From Nocardioides massiliensis (GTDB lineage Bacteria; Actinomycetota; Actinomycetes; Propionibacteriales; Nocardioidaceae), in NCBI RefSeq assembly GCF_030811215.1, contig NZ_JAUSQM010000001.1:62001-126000 (forward strand): 64,000 nucleotides of DNA, written 5' to 3'. The translations under genes and the position numbers were made by a program. The notes under the pieces were generated by a model. It was not told the origin of the DNA. It ran no database searches and saw only the letters and a list, made by a program, of their open reading frames with translations. Each line of letters opens with the position of its first letter. Position 1 is the first letter of the stretch. Positions 54,116-64,000 of the stretch are shown one piece after another.

Positions 54116-54889
54116 CTACTCCCCGCGGAACTCCGGGCGCCGCCGCTCGGCGAACGCGCGCATTCCCTCGGCGGCGTCCGCGGTGCGCAGCAACACGGTC
54201 TGCCCGGTCCGCTCCCGCTCCAGCGCGGGGTCGAGCTGGGCGAACGCCGCCTCGTTGATGGCCTTCTTGGTCGCGGCGTAGGCCAGCGGCGGTCCCCCGG
54301 CGAGGCGGCGTACGACGGAGGCGACGAGGGCGTCGTACTCCTCGTCGGGGGCGACGTGGGAGATGAGGCCGGCCTCGTACGCCTCGCGAGCGCTCATCGG
54401 CTCCGAGAGCAGCGCGATCCGCATCGCGCGTGACCGGCCGATGGCCGCTGCGAGGGTCGCCGACGCGCCGCCGTCGGGCATCAACCCGACAGCGGAGAAG
54501 CCGAGCACGAAGGTGGCCGACTCCTTCGCGATCGCCAGGTCGCAGGCCAGCACGCTCGACATCCCCACCCCGGCCGCGGCGCCGTTGACCGCCGCCACGA
54601 CGGGCTTGTCGAGCGTGGTGATCGCGCGGATGATCCGGTTGGCGCGGTCGAGGCTGGTGACGTCGAGACGGTCCTGGGGGTTCTCCCCCGACAGGTCCGC
54701 GCCCGCGCTGAACGCCGGACCGGTGCCCGTGAGCACGACCACGCGCACCTCGTCCTCGGTCCGCGCCTCCTCGATCTCGTGGGCGATCTCATCGGCCATC
54801 AGGTCGGTCAGGGCGTTGAAGTGGTCGGGGCGGTTCAGCCGCAACCACAGCGCGCCGTCCTCGACACGGATCTCCAGGTCGGTCTCCAT
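54116..54889 (-). CDS. Enoyl-CoA hydratase/isomerase family protein
   Basis: A crotonase-fold protein of 257 residues: oxyanion-hole segments FSAGADLSGE (about residues 60-69) and NGAAAGVGMSSVLACDLAIA (about 100-119), with LMPDGGASATLAAAIGR in the active-site region. One expected Glu of bona fide hydratases is replaced by Asp (PDGG), so isomerase or other crotonase chemistry is possible. It probably acts in acyl-CoA degradation. The ATG follows TAGGTT by six bases (leaderless). Confidence 0.85.
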   Translation of the reverse strand: METDLEIRVEDGALWLRLNRPDHFNALTDLMADEIAHEIEEARTEDEVRVVVLTGTGPAFSAGADLSGENPQDRLDVTSLDRANRIIRAITTLDKPVVAAVNGAAAGVGMSSVLACDLAIAKESATFVLGFSAVGLMPDGGASATLAAAIGRSRAMRIALLSEPMSAREAYEAGLISHVAPDEEYDALVASVVRRLAGGPPLAYAATKKAINEAAFAQLDPALERERTGQTVLLRTADAAEGMRAFAERRRPEFRGE

Positions 54890-54895
54890 GGCCCG

Positions 54896-54901
54896 AACCT
54901 A
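54896..54901 (-). promoter_or_regulatory. -10 hexamer of a leaderless crotonase transcript
   Basis: TAGGTT, six bases, then ATG. Confidence 0.45.
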
Positions 54902-54913
54902 GTCGACGGCTGA

Positions 54914-55354
54914 CTCCGAGGTGGGGCGGCCTGCCTGCTGGTTGCCGGTTGCGGTGGTGGAGGTGCCGAGGGGCCCGAGGGGCTGGAGCCGGCGCTCGCG
55001 GCGTACGTCCGGTTCGAACAGCTGCTGCGGGTGCTGCTGCGCACCGCACGCGTCCCCGACGGGTTCGACGAGGTCGCGGCGCGCAACGTCCAGGAGCAGG
55101 ACGACCAGACGGTGCGGTACCTACGGCGCACCAACCAGCGCTACGAGGGCACCGTCGCGGTGACCGTCGAGGGCGTGCAGGGGAACCGGCGCGTGACCGT
55201 GGTGGAGGGATGCGCCGACGCCACCGGCCTGCTCGTGCCCCACGACGAGGGCGACCCGCGACCCGGGGAGACGACGGCCTTCCGGGCGACGCTGAACCAG
55301 TCCGGCGGCCTCTGGACGGTCACGGAGTACGGCGCGAGCGACCGGACCTGTTGA
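54914..55354 (+). pseudogene. Probable 5'-truncated lipoprotein gene
   Basis: An open frame of 146 codons after a stop at 54911 encodes CLLVAGCGGGG, which looks like the end of a lipoprotein signal with its lipobox, followed by a folded-looking domain (LAAYVRFEQLLRVLLRTARV; YEGTVAVTVEGVQGNRRVTV; FRATLNQSGGLWTVTEYGAS). But the signal lacks its start codon, basic end and most of the hydrophobic core: only CTG codons precede the lipobox. GTG at 55031 is a possible start for the last 107 residues. I read it as a decayed or truncated gene, directly abutting the promoter of the crotonase gene, which may mark the deletion point. Confidence 0.5.
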
Positions 55355-55372
55355 GGTCCCTGCGCCGGGGCG

Positions 55373-55792
55373 TCAGCTGTTCGCCAGCTTCGGGTCCTCG
55401 CAGTGGAACGGGGCGCGGTCGCCGCCGGAGTGGTAGGCGTACTCCGTCCCGTCATGGGCGAGCACGATCCGCTGGCCGTCGACCATCGCCTGGGTGTACA
55501 TCTTCCCCGGCTCCGGGCAGCCCAACGCGCCGTCGGGCCAGGTGACGTCCTCGACGCTGACGACCTCGATCTCCGCGGCGTCGACCTCGAGATGCTCGGC
55601 CAGGTCGGCGACCGCCTGCTCCTGCTCGGGGGTCACGGCGTCCTCCTGCGGGGTCTCGGGTGACGCGGTCGGCTCCGTCGACTCGCTCGCTCGGTCCGCC
55701 GGCACCGCCGCGGTGTCGTCGGCCTCCCCGCAGCCCGCGAGCATGGCGGCGCCGAGCAGGGTCGCGGTCAGGATCGCGGTCAGTCGCCTCAT
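55373..55792 (-). CDS. Putative lipoprotein, unknown function
   Basis: A 139-residue protein with a clear lipoprotein signal (ILTATLLGAAMLAGC, Cys at residue 21), an acidic Thr/Pro linker (about 22-60) and a small C-terminal domain: VTWPDGALGCPEPGKMYTQA (about residues 86-105), then VDGQRIVLAHDGTEYAYH and a conserved Cys near the end. This domain is found in many lipoproteins of different bacteria; two cysteines could form a disulfide. Function is unknown. It is tail-to-tail with the truncated lipoprotein frame. Confidence 0.75.
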   Translation of the reverse strand: MRRLTAILTATLLGAAMLAGCGEADDTAAVPADRASESTEPTASPETPQEDAVTPEQEQAVADLAEHLEVDAAEIEVVSVEDVTWPDGALGCPEPGKMYTQAMVDGQRIVLAHDGTEYAYHSGGDRAPFHCEDPKLANS

Positions 55793-55849
55793 CGTGGCCT
55801 CCCGTGGTTGGGTCCCCAGCCTGTCACGGGATGGGACGCACCCGTCGGC

Positions 55850-57142
<1,293 letters not shown>

Positions 57143-57160
57143 TCAAGGAAAGGCCGCGCA

Positions 57161-57628
57161 ATGGATGATCTGGACCGCAAGCTGCTCACCTTGCTGAGCA
57201 CCGAGCCCCGCATCGGCGTCCTCGGGGCGTCCCGCCGCCTCGGCGTCGCCCGCGGCACGGTCCAGGCCCGGATCGACCGGCTGGTCGCGGCCGGGGTCAT
57301 CGCCGACTGGGCGCCGCGCCTGGACCCGGAGGCGCTCGGCTACCCGGTGACCGGCTTCCTCACCCTGGAGATCCGCCAGGGAGCCGGACACGACGCGGTG
57401 GCCGAGCACCTGGCCGCGATCCCCGAGGTCCTGGAGGTCTGCACGATCACCGGCGTCGGCGACATGTGGTGCCGGGTGGTCGCGCGCTCCAACGCGGACC
57501 TGCAGCGGGTCATCGACCGGGTGCTGGCCGACGACCGCATCGTCCGCTCGACCACCGTCATCGCACTCGCCACCCAGATCCCGCATCGGGTTCTCCCGCT
57601 CCTGGACGCGGCCGATGCCGTACCGTGA
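57161..57628 (+). CDS. Lrp/AsnC family transcriptional regulator
   Basis: A 155-residue feast/famine regulator: DNA-binding domain with LDRKLLTLLSTEPRIGVLGA and the recognition helix SRRLGVARGTVQARIDRLVA (about residues 24-43), then the RAM ligand-binding domain with HLAAIPEVLEVCTITGVGDM (about residues 85-104). It is divergent from hppD with repeated half-sites between them, so control of tyrosine catabolism, with an aromatic amino acid or ketoacid as effector, is a good guess. AAGGAAAGG precedes the ATG. Confidence 0.9.
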   Translation: MDDLDRKLLTLLSTEPRIGVLGASRRLGVARGTVQARIDRLVAAGVIADWAPRLDPEALGYPVTGFLTLEIRQGAGHDAVAEHLAAIPEVLEVCTITGVGDMWCRVVARSNADLQRVIDRVLADDRIVRSTTVIALATQIPHRVLPLLDAADAVP

Positions 57629-57688
57629 CGGCCACCACTTCACGACGGATCGTCCGGCACGTACCTGCCGGTGGAGGGATGGATCATC

Positions 57689-58771
<1,083 letters not shown>

Positions 58772-58787
58772 CGGAAGGGGCGTCGGG

Positions 58788-60581
58788 TCAGGACGTACGC
58801 CGCAGCGCCCACTCACGGATGCGGTCGATCCGCTGCGACAGCTGCTCGGCGGAGGCGGCCGCAGCCGCAGGGCCGCCGCACTCCTTGCGCAGCGCGGCGT
58901 GGGTGACGCCGTGCGGCTGTCCGGTGCGGTGGTGCCAGGCAGCGACCAAACCGTTGAGCTCGCGGCGCAGCACCGCCAGCTGCTCGTGCTTGGCGGTCGC
59001 CGGGACCTCGTCGGCGGCCGCCAGCTCGGCGCGCCGGTCGCTCGGCCGGCTCGACTGCTGCTTCTTCGCGCGGTCGGCCTGCCGCTGGCGCAGCAGGTCG
59101 CGCATCTGGTCGGGCTCGAGCAGACCGGGGATCCCGAGGAAGTCCATCTCCTCGTCGGACCCGACGTGCACCTCACCGGCGTGGCCGAACGCAGCCCCGT
59201 CGTAGAGCACGTGGTCGAAGACGGCCTCGGACCCGAGCGCCTCGAACGGGAGGCCGAGCTCGTCGTCGGAGGCTGCCTCGCTCGCCTGCGCCTGGGCGAG
59301 CAGGTCGTCCTCGGCGGCGAAGATGTCGGCCTCGTCGGTGACCGCGCGCCCCAGGGCGTGGTCGCGCTCGACCTCCATCTCGGAGGCGTGGGTGAGCAGC
59401 CGCGGCACCGACGGCAGGAAGATCGAGGCGGTCTCGCCGCGCCTGCGGGCCCGCACGAAGCGACCGACCGCCTGGGCGAAGAACAGCGGCGTCGCCGTCG
59501 TGGTGGCGTAGACACCGACCGCCAGGCGCGGCACGTCGACCCCCTCCGACACCATCCGCACCGCGACCATCCACCGGCTGTCGTCGGCGGAGAAGGCGGC
59601 GATCCGCTTGGAGGCGGCCTTCTCGTCCGACAGGACGAGGGTCGGCTTCTCCCCCGCGATCTGCTCCAGCTGCTTGGCGTAGGCCCGGGCCGACTGCTGG
59701 TCGGTGGCGATCACGAGCCCCCCGGCGTCGGGGACGTGGCGGCGTACCTCCGACAGCCGCCTGTCGGCCGCGGTCAGGACCGACGGGATCCAGGAGCCAC
59801 TCGGGTCGAGTGCGGTGCGCAGGGCGTGCGCGGTCATGTCCTTGGTGAGCGGCTCCCCCAGCCGCGCGGCGATCTCGTCACCGGCGCGGGTGCGCCACTG
59901 CATCTCCCCCGAGTAGGCCAGGAAGAGCACCGGGCGCACGACGTGGTCGGCCAGTGCGCGGGAGTAGCCGTAGGTGTAGTCGGCGGCGCTGCGCGGGATG
60001 CCGTCGGGACCGGGCGCGTAGGTGACGAACGGGATCGGGTTCACGTCGGAGCGGAACGGCGTACCCGTCAGGGCGAGGCGGCGGGTGGCCGGCTCGAACG
60101 CCTCGCGCACGGCCTCACCCCACGCGAGGGCGTCGCCGGCGTGGTGCACCTCGTCGAGGATGACGAGGGTCTTGAACCGCTCCACACGGATGCGCAGTGC
60201 CAGCGGGTTGGTCGCGACGCCGGCGTAGGTCACGGCGACGCCGACGAAGTCCTTGTTGGTACGTCCCGCGCCCGCGGCGTACGCCGGGTCGATCGGGATG
60301 CCGACCCGGTCGGCAGCGTCGGCCCACTGGGCCTTGAGGTGCTCGGTGGGGGCGACGATCACGATCCGGTCGACGACCCGGCGCGACAGCAGCTCGGAGG
60401 CGACGGTGAGCGCGAACGTCGTCTTGCCCGCGCCGGGTGTCGCGACGGCGAGGAAGTCCTTGGGGTTGCGCTCGAAGTACGCCGACAGGGCGGCCTGCTG
60501 CCAGGCGCGCAGCTTGGTCGCCGTGCCCCACGCGGCACGGTCGGGATAGGCCGGGGGGAGCGGCAGCTCGGGGGTGCTCAT
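58788..60581 (-). CDS. DEAD/DEAH-box helicase
   Basis: A 597-residue superfamily 2 helicase: LRAWQQAALSAYF (Q-type entry), Walker A AVATPGAGKTTFAL (about residues 45-58), DEAH-type ILDEVHHAGD (about 142-151), ALTGTPFRSD, then in the second RecA domain MVSEGVDVPRLAVGVY and QAVGRFVRARR. It is closest in layout to restriction-subunit-like DNA helicases of unknown role found in all actinobacteria; the C-terminal 150 residues are charged and specific. ATG overlaps the stop of the metalloprotease gene. Confidence 0.88.
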   Translation of the reverse strand: MSTPELPLPPAYPDRAAWGTATKLRAWQQAALSAYFERNPKDFLAVATPGAGKTTFALTVASELLSRRVVDRIVIVAPTEHLKAQWADAADRVGIPIDPAYAAGAGRTNKDFVGVAVTYAGVATNPLALRIRVERFKTLVILDEVHHAGDALAWGEAVREAFEPATRRLALTGTPFRSDVNPIPFVTYAPGPDGIPRSAADYTYGYSRALADHVVRPVLFLAYSGEMQWRTRAGDEIAARLGEPLTKDMTAHALRTALDPSGSWIPSVLTAADRRLSEVRRHVPDAGGLVIATDQQSARAYAKQLEQIAGEKPTLVLSDEKAASKRIAAFSADDSRWMVAVRMVSEGVDVPRLAVGVYATTTATPLFFAQAVGRFVRARRRGETASIFLPSVPRLLTHASEMEVERDHALGRAVTDEADIFAAEDDLLAQAQASEAASDDELGLPFEALGSEAVFDHVLYDGAAFGHAGEVHVGSDEEMDFLGIPGLLEPDQMRDLLRQRQADRAKKQQSSRPSDRRAELAAADEVPATAKHEQLAVLRRELNGLVAAWHHRTGQPHGVTHAALRKECGGPAAAAASAEQLSQRIDRIREWALRRTS

Positions 60582-61462
60582 GCCCGGAACGCCTCCCACA
60601 TCTGCGTCATCCGGCGCACCTGACCGCGGGTGAAGTGGTTCATGCAGGCATCCGGTGCGTAGTTCATGAAGTTGCTGACGGGGTCGAGTCCCGGCTGGTC
60701 GGGGCAGGTGTCTTGGTGCAGGTCGCACAGGTGGGTCGGCTGCGCCGCCGCCGGGGTGTCGGCGACCCCGTCGCCGCGCCCGGTGCAGCCTCCCTCGAAG
60801 GTGTGCAGCAGCCCGAGCCAGTGGCCGACCTCGTGGACGAGGGTGTCGCCGCGGTGGAACGGCCGCAACGACCCGCCGGGCAGCGTGCCCTGGTGGATCG
60901 TCACGCCGTCGAGGCGCGGACGGCGCGCGGCCTCCCAGGGCGCGGTCGCCTGGCCGAGCGTCGCGTCGGGGCCCCCTCGCGGGGCGCCGATGTAGAGGTT
61001 GAGCGCGGTCGTCGAGCCCCGGTGCAGCGCGCGGCGCATCCGGGCGGCGGCGGGGTCGGTCCCCAGCGCGCCCGCGGTGCGCCAACGGTCGTTGCGCACC
61101 CGCCGCAGGCTCACGACCCGGAAGCGGAAGGGCGAGGCGACGTTGGCCTTCGACTGGCCACCGGCGTACGCGCGGTTGAGCACCCGCAGCTGCCGGGCGA
61201 TGCGCTGCCGGCTCGGGCCCGCGCGGCGCTCGCCCGCCAGGACGTGGACGTGCACGGGGACGTGGATCTCCCGGTCCGCTCCCCCGGGGACGGACGCGAC
61301 CCCGAAGGTGTCGGGAGCCGAGCAGTCATCGACCGCCCCGGCGGGGACACTCGGCACCAGCAGCAGGGTGGCGGCCAGCACGAGGGGCAGCCCGCCGACC
61401 AACAGGCCGAACAACGGGACCCGAAGGCCGACTGCGCGCCGCCCGGTGGCGGCCGCGGTCAC
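60578..61462 (-). CDS. Secreted M43 (pappalysin-like) zinc metalloprotease
   Basis: A 294-residue exported metzincin. After a signal peptide (about residues 8-40) comes VPVHVHVLAG and the zinc site TLVHEVGHWLGLLHTFEGGC (about residues 205-224; HExxHxxGxxH), with the Met-turn SNFMNYAPDAC. Cysteines are paired as in the M43B group (CTGRGDGVADTPA, CDLHQDTCPDQ). It likely degrades extracellular protein. The GTG overlaps the stop of the DUF3039 gene and its own stop overlaps the helicase start, a coupled but functionally mixed operon. Confidence 0.88.
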   Translation of the reverse strand: MTAAATGRRAVGLRVPLFGLLVGGLPLVLAATLLLVPSVPAGAVDDCSAPDTFGVASVPGGADREIHVPVHVHVLAGERRAGPSRQRIARQLRVLNRAYAGGQSKANVASPFRFRVVSLRRVRNDRWRTAGALGTDPAAARMRRALHRGSTTALNLYIGAPRGGPDATLGQATAPWEAARRPRLDGVTIHQGTLPGGSLRPFHRGDTLVHEVGHWLGLLHTFEGGCTGRGDGVADTPAAAQPTHLCDLHQDTCPDQPGLDPVSNFMNYAPDACMNHFTRGQVRRMTQMWEAFRA

Positions 61463-61755
61463 TCCCCGTCCTTGTTGAGACTCTCCCAGATGTCCTTGCA
61501 GTCGGGGCAGACCGGGAACTTCTCCGGGTCGCGCGTCGGCACCCACACCTTGCCGCACAGGGCGATGACCGGCGTGCCGTTGATCATCGCCTCCATGAGC
61601 TTGTCCTTCGGCACGAAGTGCGAGAACCGCTCGTGATCACCCCCGTCGGTGGGGACGGTGCGCGTCTCCTCCTCGATGAGCGTGCCGACGCCGCCCGAGG
61701 GAACGACCTCGGGATCGTCGGTCTCCAGCAGGGGCTGGTGCAGGTGCGCGCTCAC
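61459..61755 (-). CDS. DUF3039 zinc-ribbon-like protein
   Basis: A 98-residue actinobacterial protein of the DUF3039 family: HERFSHFVPKDKLMEAMING, then VIALCGKVWVPTRDPEKFPV followed by CPDCKDIW. Three cysteines and a His (about residues 68-89) could bind zinc. Function unknown. GTG follows TAGACT by seven bases, so it leads a leaderless operon with the metalloprotease and helicase genes. Confidence 0.85.
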   Translation of the reverse strand: MSAHLHQPLLETDDPEVVPSGGVGTLIEEETRTVPTDGGDHERFSHFVPKDKLMEAMINGTPVIALCGKVWVPTRDPEKFPVCPDCKDIWESLNKDGE

Positions 61756-61762
61756 GGGAGGC

Positions 61763-61768
61763 AGTCTA
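61763..61768 (-). promoter_or_regulatory. -10 hexamer of the leaderless DUF3039-protease-helicase operon
   Basis: TAGACT, seven bases, then GTG. Confidence 0.5.
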
Positions 61769-61778
61769 GCCGCCTTCG

Positions 61779-62357
61779 TCAGTTGAGCTCGGGGTCCACC
61801 GGCTTGGTCAGGACCCACGCGAGCATGCCGGGCTGACGGCGCAGCACCCGCTCGCGCAGGCCGTCGGCGTCCGCGCCGAACACGTCCTCGACCGTCGCAG
61901 GTACGACGTACCACGCGCCCTCCTCGAGCTCGTCGAGGATCTGCTGCCCGCCCCACCCGGCGTAGCCGGCGAAGACCCGCACGGCCGCGGTCGCCCCGGC
62001 GACCACCTCGGGCGGAGCGTCGAGGTCGACCAGCCCCACGCAGCGGCCCGTACCGGGGTCGACATACATCGTGCGCCAGCCGACCGGTGGGTCGACCTCC
62101 GCCGGAAGGACCCCCAGCGCCAGCGCGGAGTCGGAGCTGACGGGCCCGCCCTGGTGCAGGACGTCGGGCTGGCTGACCAGCGGTCCCCAGTCGGGGAGCA
62201 CCTCTCCCACGGTCACGGGCGTGGGGCGGTTCAGCACGACACCGAGGGCACCGTCGTCGTCGGAGTCCACCACCAGCACCACCGTGCGGTCGAAGCTGGG
62301 ATCGGTGAGGGCCGGGCTGGCCACGAGCAGGTCACCGGGACGGGGACGGCTGACCAC
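61779..62357 (-). CDS. YqgE/AlgH family protein
   Basis: A 192-residue protein of the YqgE/AlgH (UPF0301) family: RPGDLLVASPALTDPSFDRT (about residues 6-25), GALGVVLNRPT, HQGGPVSSDSALALG and FAGYAGWGGQQILDELEEGA (about 130-149). The fold is known but the role is not; AlgH was first linked to alginate regulation, and redox functions have been proposed. GTG is six bases after the malic enzyme stop, so both are co-transcribed. Confidence 0.9.
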   Translation of the reverse strand: MVSRPRPGDLLVASPALTDPSFDRTVVLVVDSDDDGALGVVLNRPTPVTVGEVLPDWGPLVSQPDVLHQGGPVSSDSALALGVLPAEVDPPVGWRTMYVDPGTGRCVGLVDLDAPPEVVAGATAAVRVFAGYAGWGGQQILDELEEGAWYVVPATVEDVFGADADGLRERVLRRQPGMLAWVLTKPVDPELN

Positions 62358-62363
62358 GCGGCC

Positions 62364-63764
62364 TCACTCCGTCCGGGACGGGTAGGCCTCCGCCGCCTCG
62401 CGGACGGCCGTGGCCACCGCGTGGTGCACCTCGGGGTGGAAGACACTCGGGATGATGTAGTGCGGATTCAGCTCGTCGTCGGCCACCGCGCCCGCGATGG
62501 CCCGCGCCGCCGCGAGCAGGAGCACGTCGTCGATGTCGCTGGCGGAGGCGTCGAGCAGCCCGCGGAAGACGCCGGGGAACGCCAGCACGTTGTTGATCTG
62601 GTTCGGGTGGTCGGACCGCCCGGTCGCCACGACCTTCGCGTGCTCGCGCGCGATCGCGGGGTCGATCTCGGGGTCGGGGTTGGCCAGCGCGAACACGATC
62701 GCGTCGGGTGCCATCGCCGCCACGTCGTCGCCGTCGAGGATGTCGGGGGCCGAGACACCGATGAAGACGTCGGCGTCGCGCACCGCCTCCTTGAGCGTGC
62801 CGCGCAGGTCGCGGGCGTTGGTGTGCTCGGCGGTCCAGCGCAGCGACTCGTGCAGACCGGCGCGCTCGGCGTGCACGACACCCTCGACGTCGGCGACGAC
62901 CACGTCGGCGGCGCCCGCGGTCAGCAGCAGGCGCAGGATGGCGGTGCCTGCGGCGCCCGCCCCAGCGAGCACGATCCGGGCGGTCTCGAGCGGCTTCTCG
63001 ACGACCCGCAGCGCGTTCTCCAGTGCGGCCAGCACCACGATCGCCGTACCGTGCTGGTCGTCGTGGAAGACCGGGACGTCGAGGACCTCCCGCAGACGTG
63101 CCTCGATCTCGAAGCACCGCGGCGCCGAGATGTCCTCGAGGTTGATGCCGGCGAACCCGGGCGCCACCGCGCGGACGATCTCGACGATCGTGTCGGTGTC
63201 CTGGGTGTCGAGGACCAGCGGCCATGCGTCGATCCCGCCGAACCGCTTGAACAGCGCAGCCTTGCCCTCCATGACCGGCAGCGCGGCGGCGGCGCCGATG
63301 TTGCCCAGCCCGAGCACGGCCGAGCCGTCGGTGATGACGGCGACCGAGTTGCGCTTGATCGTCAGGCGGCGCGCGTCCTCCGGGTTCTCGGCGATCGCCT
63401 GGCACACGCGCGCGACGCCGGGGGTGTAGATCATCGACAGGTCGTCGCGGTTGCGCAGCGGGTGCTTCGACGCCATCTCGATCGTGCCGCCGAGGTGCAT
63501 GAGGAACGTCCGGTCGGAGACCTTGCGGACCTCGACCCCCTCGACCCCGCGCAGTGCGTCGACGATCCGGCCGGCGTGCTCCTGGTCGGAGGCGGCACAG
63601 GTCAGGTCGATCTGCAGCGCGTCGTGCCCGGAGGCCGACACGTCGAGCGCGGTGACGATCCCCCCGACGGCCTCGACCGCCGCGGTCAGCTGGCTGACCG
63701 CCGACGTGCCGGCCGGGACATCGAGGCGGGCGGTGATGGAGTTCGAGACGCTAGGGGCGGCCAC
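62364..63764 (-). CDS. NAD-dependent malic enzyme with N-terminal ACT domain
   Basis: Decarboxylates malate to pyruvate, an anaplerotic step supplying NAD(P)H. In the 466-residue protein residues 1-80 form an ACT-like regulatory domain (ITARLDVPAGTSAVSQLTAA), followed by the catalytic part: MIYTPGVARVCQAI (about residues 111-124), KRNSVAVITDGSAVLGLGNI, DISAPRCFEIE (metal site), HDDQHGTAIVVLAALENAL and cofactor loop GAGAAGTAIL. The ACT domain suggests amino-acid allostery. GTG has GGAGG nine bases upstream. Confidence 0.92.
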   Translation of the reverse strand: MAAPSVSNSITARLDVPAGTSAVSQLTAAVEAVGGIVTALDVSASGHDALQIDLTCAASDQEHAGRIVDALRGVEGVEVRKVSDRTFLMHLGGTIEMASKHPLRNRDDLSMIYTPGVARVCQAIAENPEDARRLTIKRNSVAVITDGSAVLGLGNIGAAAALPVMEGKAALFKRFGGIDAWPLVLDTQDTDTIVEIVRAVAPGFAGINLEDISAPRCFEIEARLREVLDVPVFHDDQHGTAIVVLAALENALRVVEKPLETARIVLAGAGAAGTAILRLLLTAGAADVVVADVEGVVHAERAGLHESLRWTAEHTNARDLRGTLKEAVRDADVFIGVSAPDILDGDDVAAMAPDAIVFALANPDPEIDPAIAREHAKVVATGRSDHPNQINNVLAFPGVFRGLLDASASDIDDVLLLAAARAIAGAVADDELNPHYIIPSVFHPEVHHAVATAVREAAEAYPSRTE

Positions 63765-63831
63765 AGGGTGAATCCTCCCACTCAGGAGCTCGTCGTCGAC
63801 ACCCCGGTCGGCACCGACGAGGAGCGCGGGC

Positions 63832-64000
63832 TCAGCCCGTGAACCGGACGTCGCCCCCGTCGGCCGGCACGAGGCCGAGCCAGACCTTGCCCGGAGGCAG
63901 CGTCAGCTCGCCGCCCTGGGTGCGCAGCTGGACCGAGCCCGCGAAGCCCTTCTTGGTCCACCGGCCGCGCACGACCTCGCCGCCGTGGAAGACGAACGCC
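63832..64000 (-). CDS. DUF3048-type protein, C-terminal end
   Basis: The last 55 residues of a gene that runs off the right edge: AFVFHGGEVVRGRWTKKGFA, then LTLPPGKVWLGLVPADGGDV and FTG before the stop. The pattern (exposed strand, GxW, then PGKxWLxLVP) is that of the C-terminal half of DUF3048/YerB-like lipoproteins. Function unknown; the signal sequence and first domain lie outside the window. Confidence 0.65.
   Translation of the reverse strand, partial: AFVFHGGEVVRGRWTKKGFAGSVQLRTQGGELTLPPGKVWLGLVPADGGDVRFTG

Noticed and set aside
63765-63831. Possible terminator hairpin between malic enzyme and the DUF3048 gene
   Set aside because: Short GTCG/CGAC pairings exist but no convincing stem longer than about six pairs.

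Overview
The window is very GC-rich, strongly codon-biased chromosomal DNA of an actinobacterium. Gene order and protein style point to the Nocardioidaceae (Nocardioides-like); this is inference from gene content, not a database match. Several blocks match, from memory, core gene order of Mycobacterium tuberculosis: mfd / glmU-prs-rplY-pth; rpfB-rsmA-ispE; tatD-rsmI-pmt; galU-moeA-rimJ-membrane protein next to a formate-tetrahydrofolate-type cyclo-ligase; mscL; and pncB-clpS-DUF2017-mec-cysO-cysM. I see no rRNA, CRISPR array, phage, plasmid or insertion sequence, and no gene-free stretch longer than 300 bases.

Layout. 1-6.2 kb: 5' end of mfd, a LysR regulator divergent from an EamA exporter, a thiolase-like plus Zn-ribbon/OB-fold pair under a palindromic operator, a stand-alone LigD-type primase-polymerase, and a DUF559 protein. 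6.2-12.8 kb: cysQ, pth, rplY, prs, glmU, then an ArsR-regulated MFS exporter. 12.9-15.7 kb: an SDR, an unusual tRNA-Gln, a secreted lipase and a MarR regulator. 15.7-24.5 kb: ABC-F, ispE, rsmA, rpfB, tatD, rsmI and protein O-mannosyltransferase. 24-30.7 kb: a monooxygenase-fold protein overlapping a hydrolase, a second EamA protein, a four-gene siderophore importer under an iron box, a REP-like repeat and tRNA-Ala. 30.7-36.7 kb: a tight reverse-strand operon (UDP-sugar pyrophosphorylase, MoeA/Glp, MoaC, MoaB/MogA, RimJ) followed by a likely Glp-receptor membrane protein. 36.7-49.8 kb: penicillin acylase, a CIRCE-preceded FmdB gene with SAF and mscL genes, cell-envelope genes (LCP ligase, acyltransferase), tRNA-Arg, PfpI, an enoyl-reductase-like protein and a beta-propeller protein. 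49.4-54.1 kb: the CysO-dependent cysteine pathway with clpS and pncB. 54.1-64 kb: enoyl-CoA hydratase, a decayed lipoprotein, hppD with an Lrp regulator, a sugar-ABC ATPase, a helicase, a metalloprotease, YqgE, malic enzyme and the end of a DUF3048 protein.

How it works together. Most genes are housekeeping: envelope precursors (glmU, ispE, LCP, pmt, rpfB), translation and rRNA modification, cofactor synthesis, iron uptake and cysteine synthesis. Operons are dense, with ATGA, GTGA and apparently CTGA stop/start overlaps. Many first genes have a TAnnnT hexamer 6-8 bases before the start codon, implying leaderless mRNAs; I used this to choose several starts. The observations most worth following are a 24-bp repeat inserted in frame in three genes, two probable CTG starts, a CysO with residues beyond its Gly-Gly, a CIRCE box before an FmdB gene, and Moco genes inserted into the Glp/receptor division cluster.
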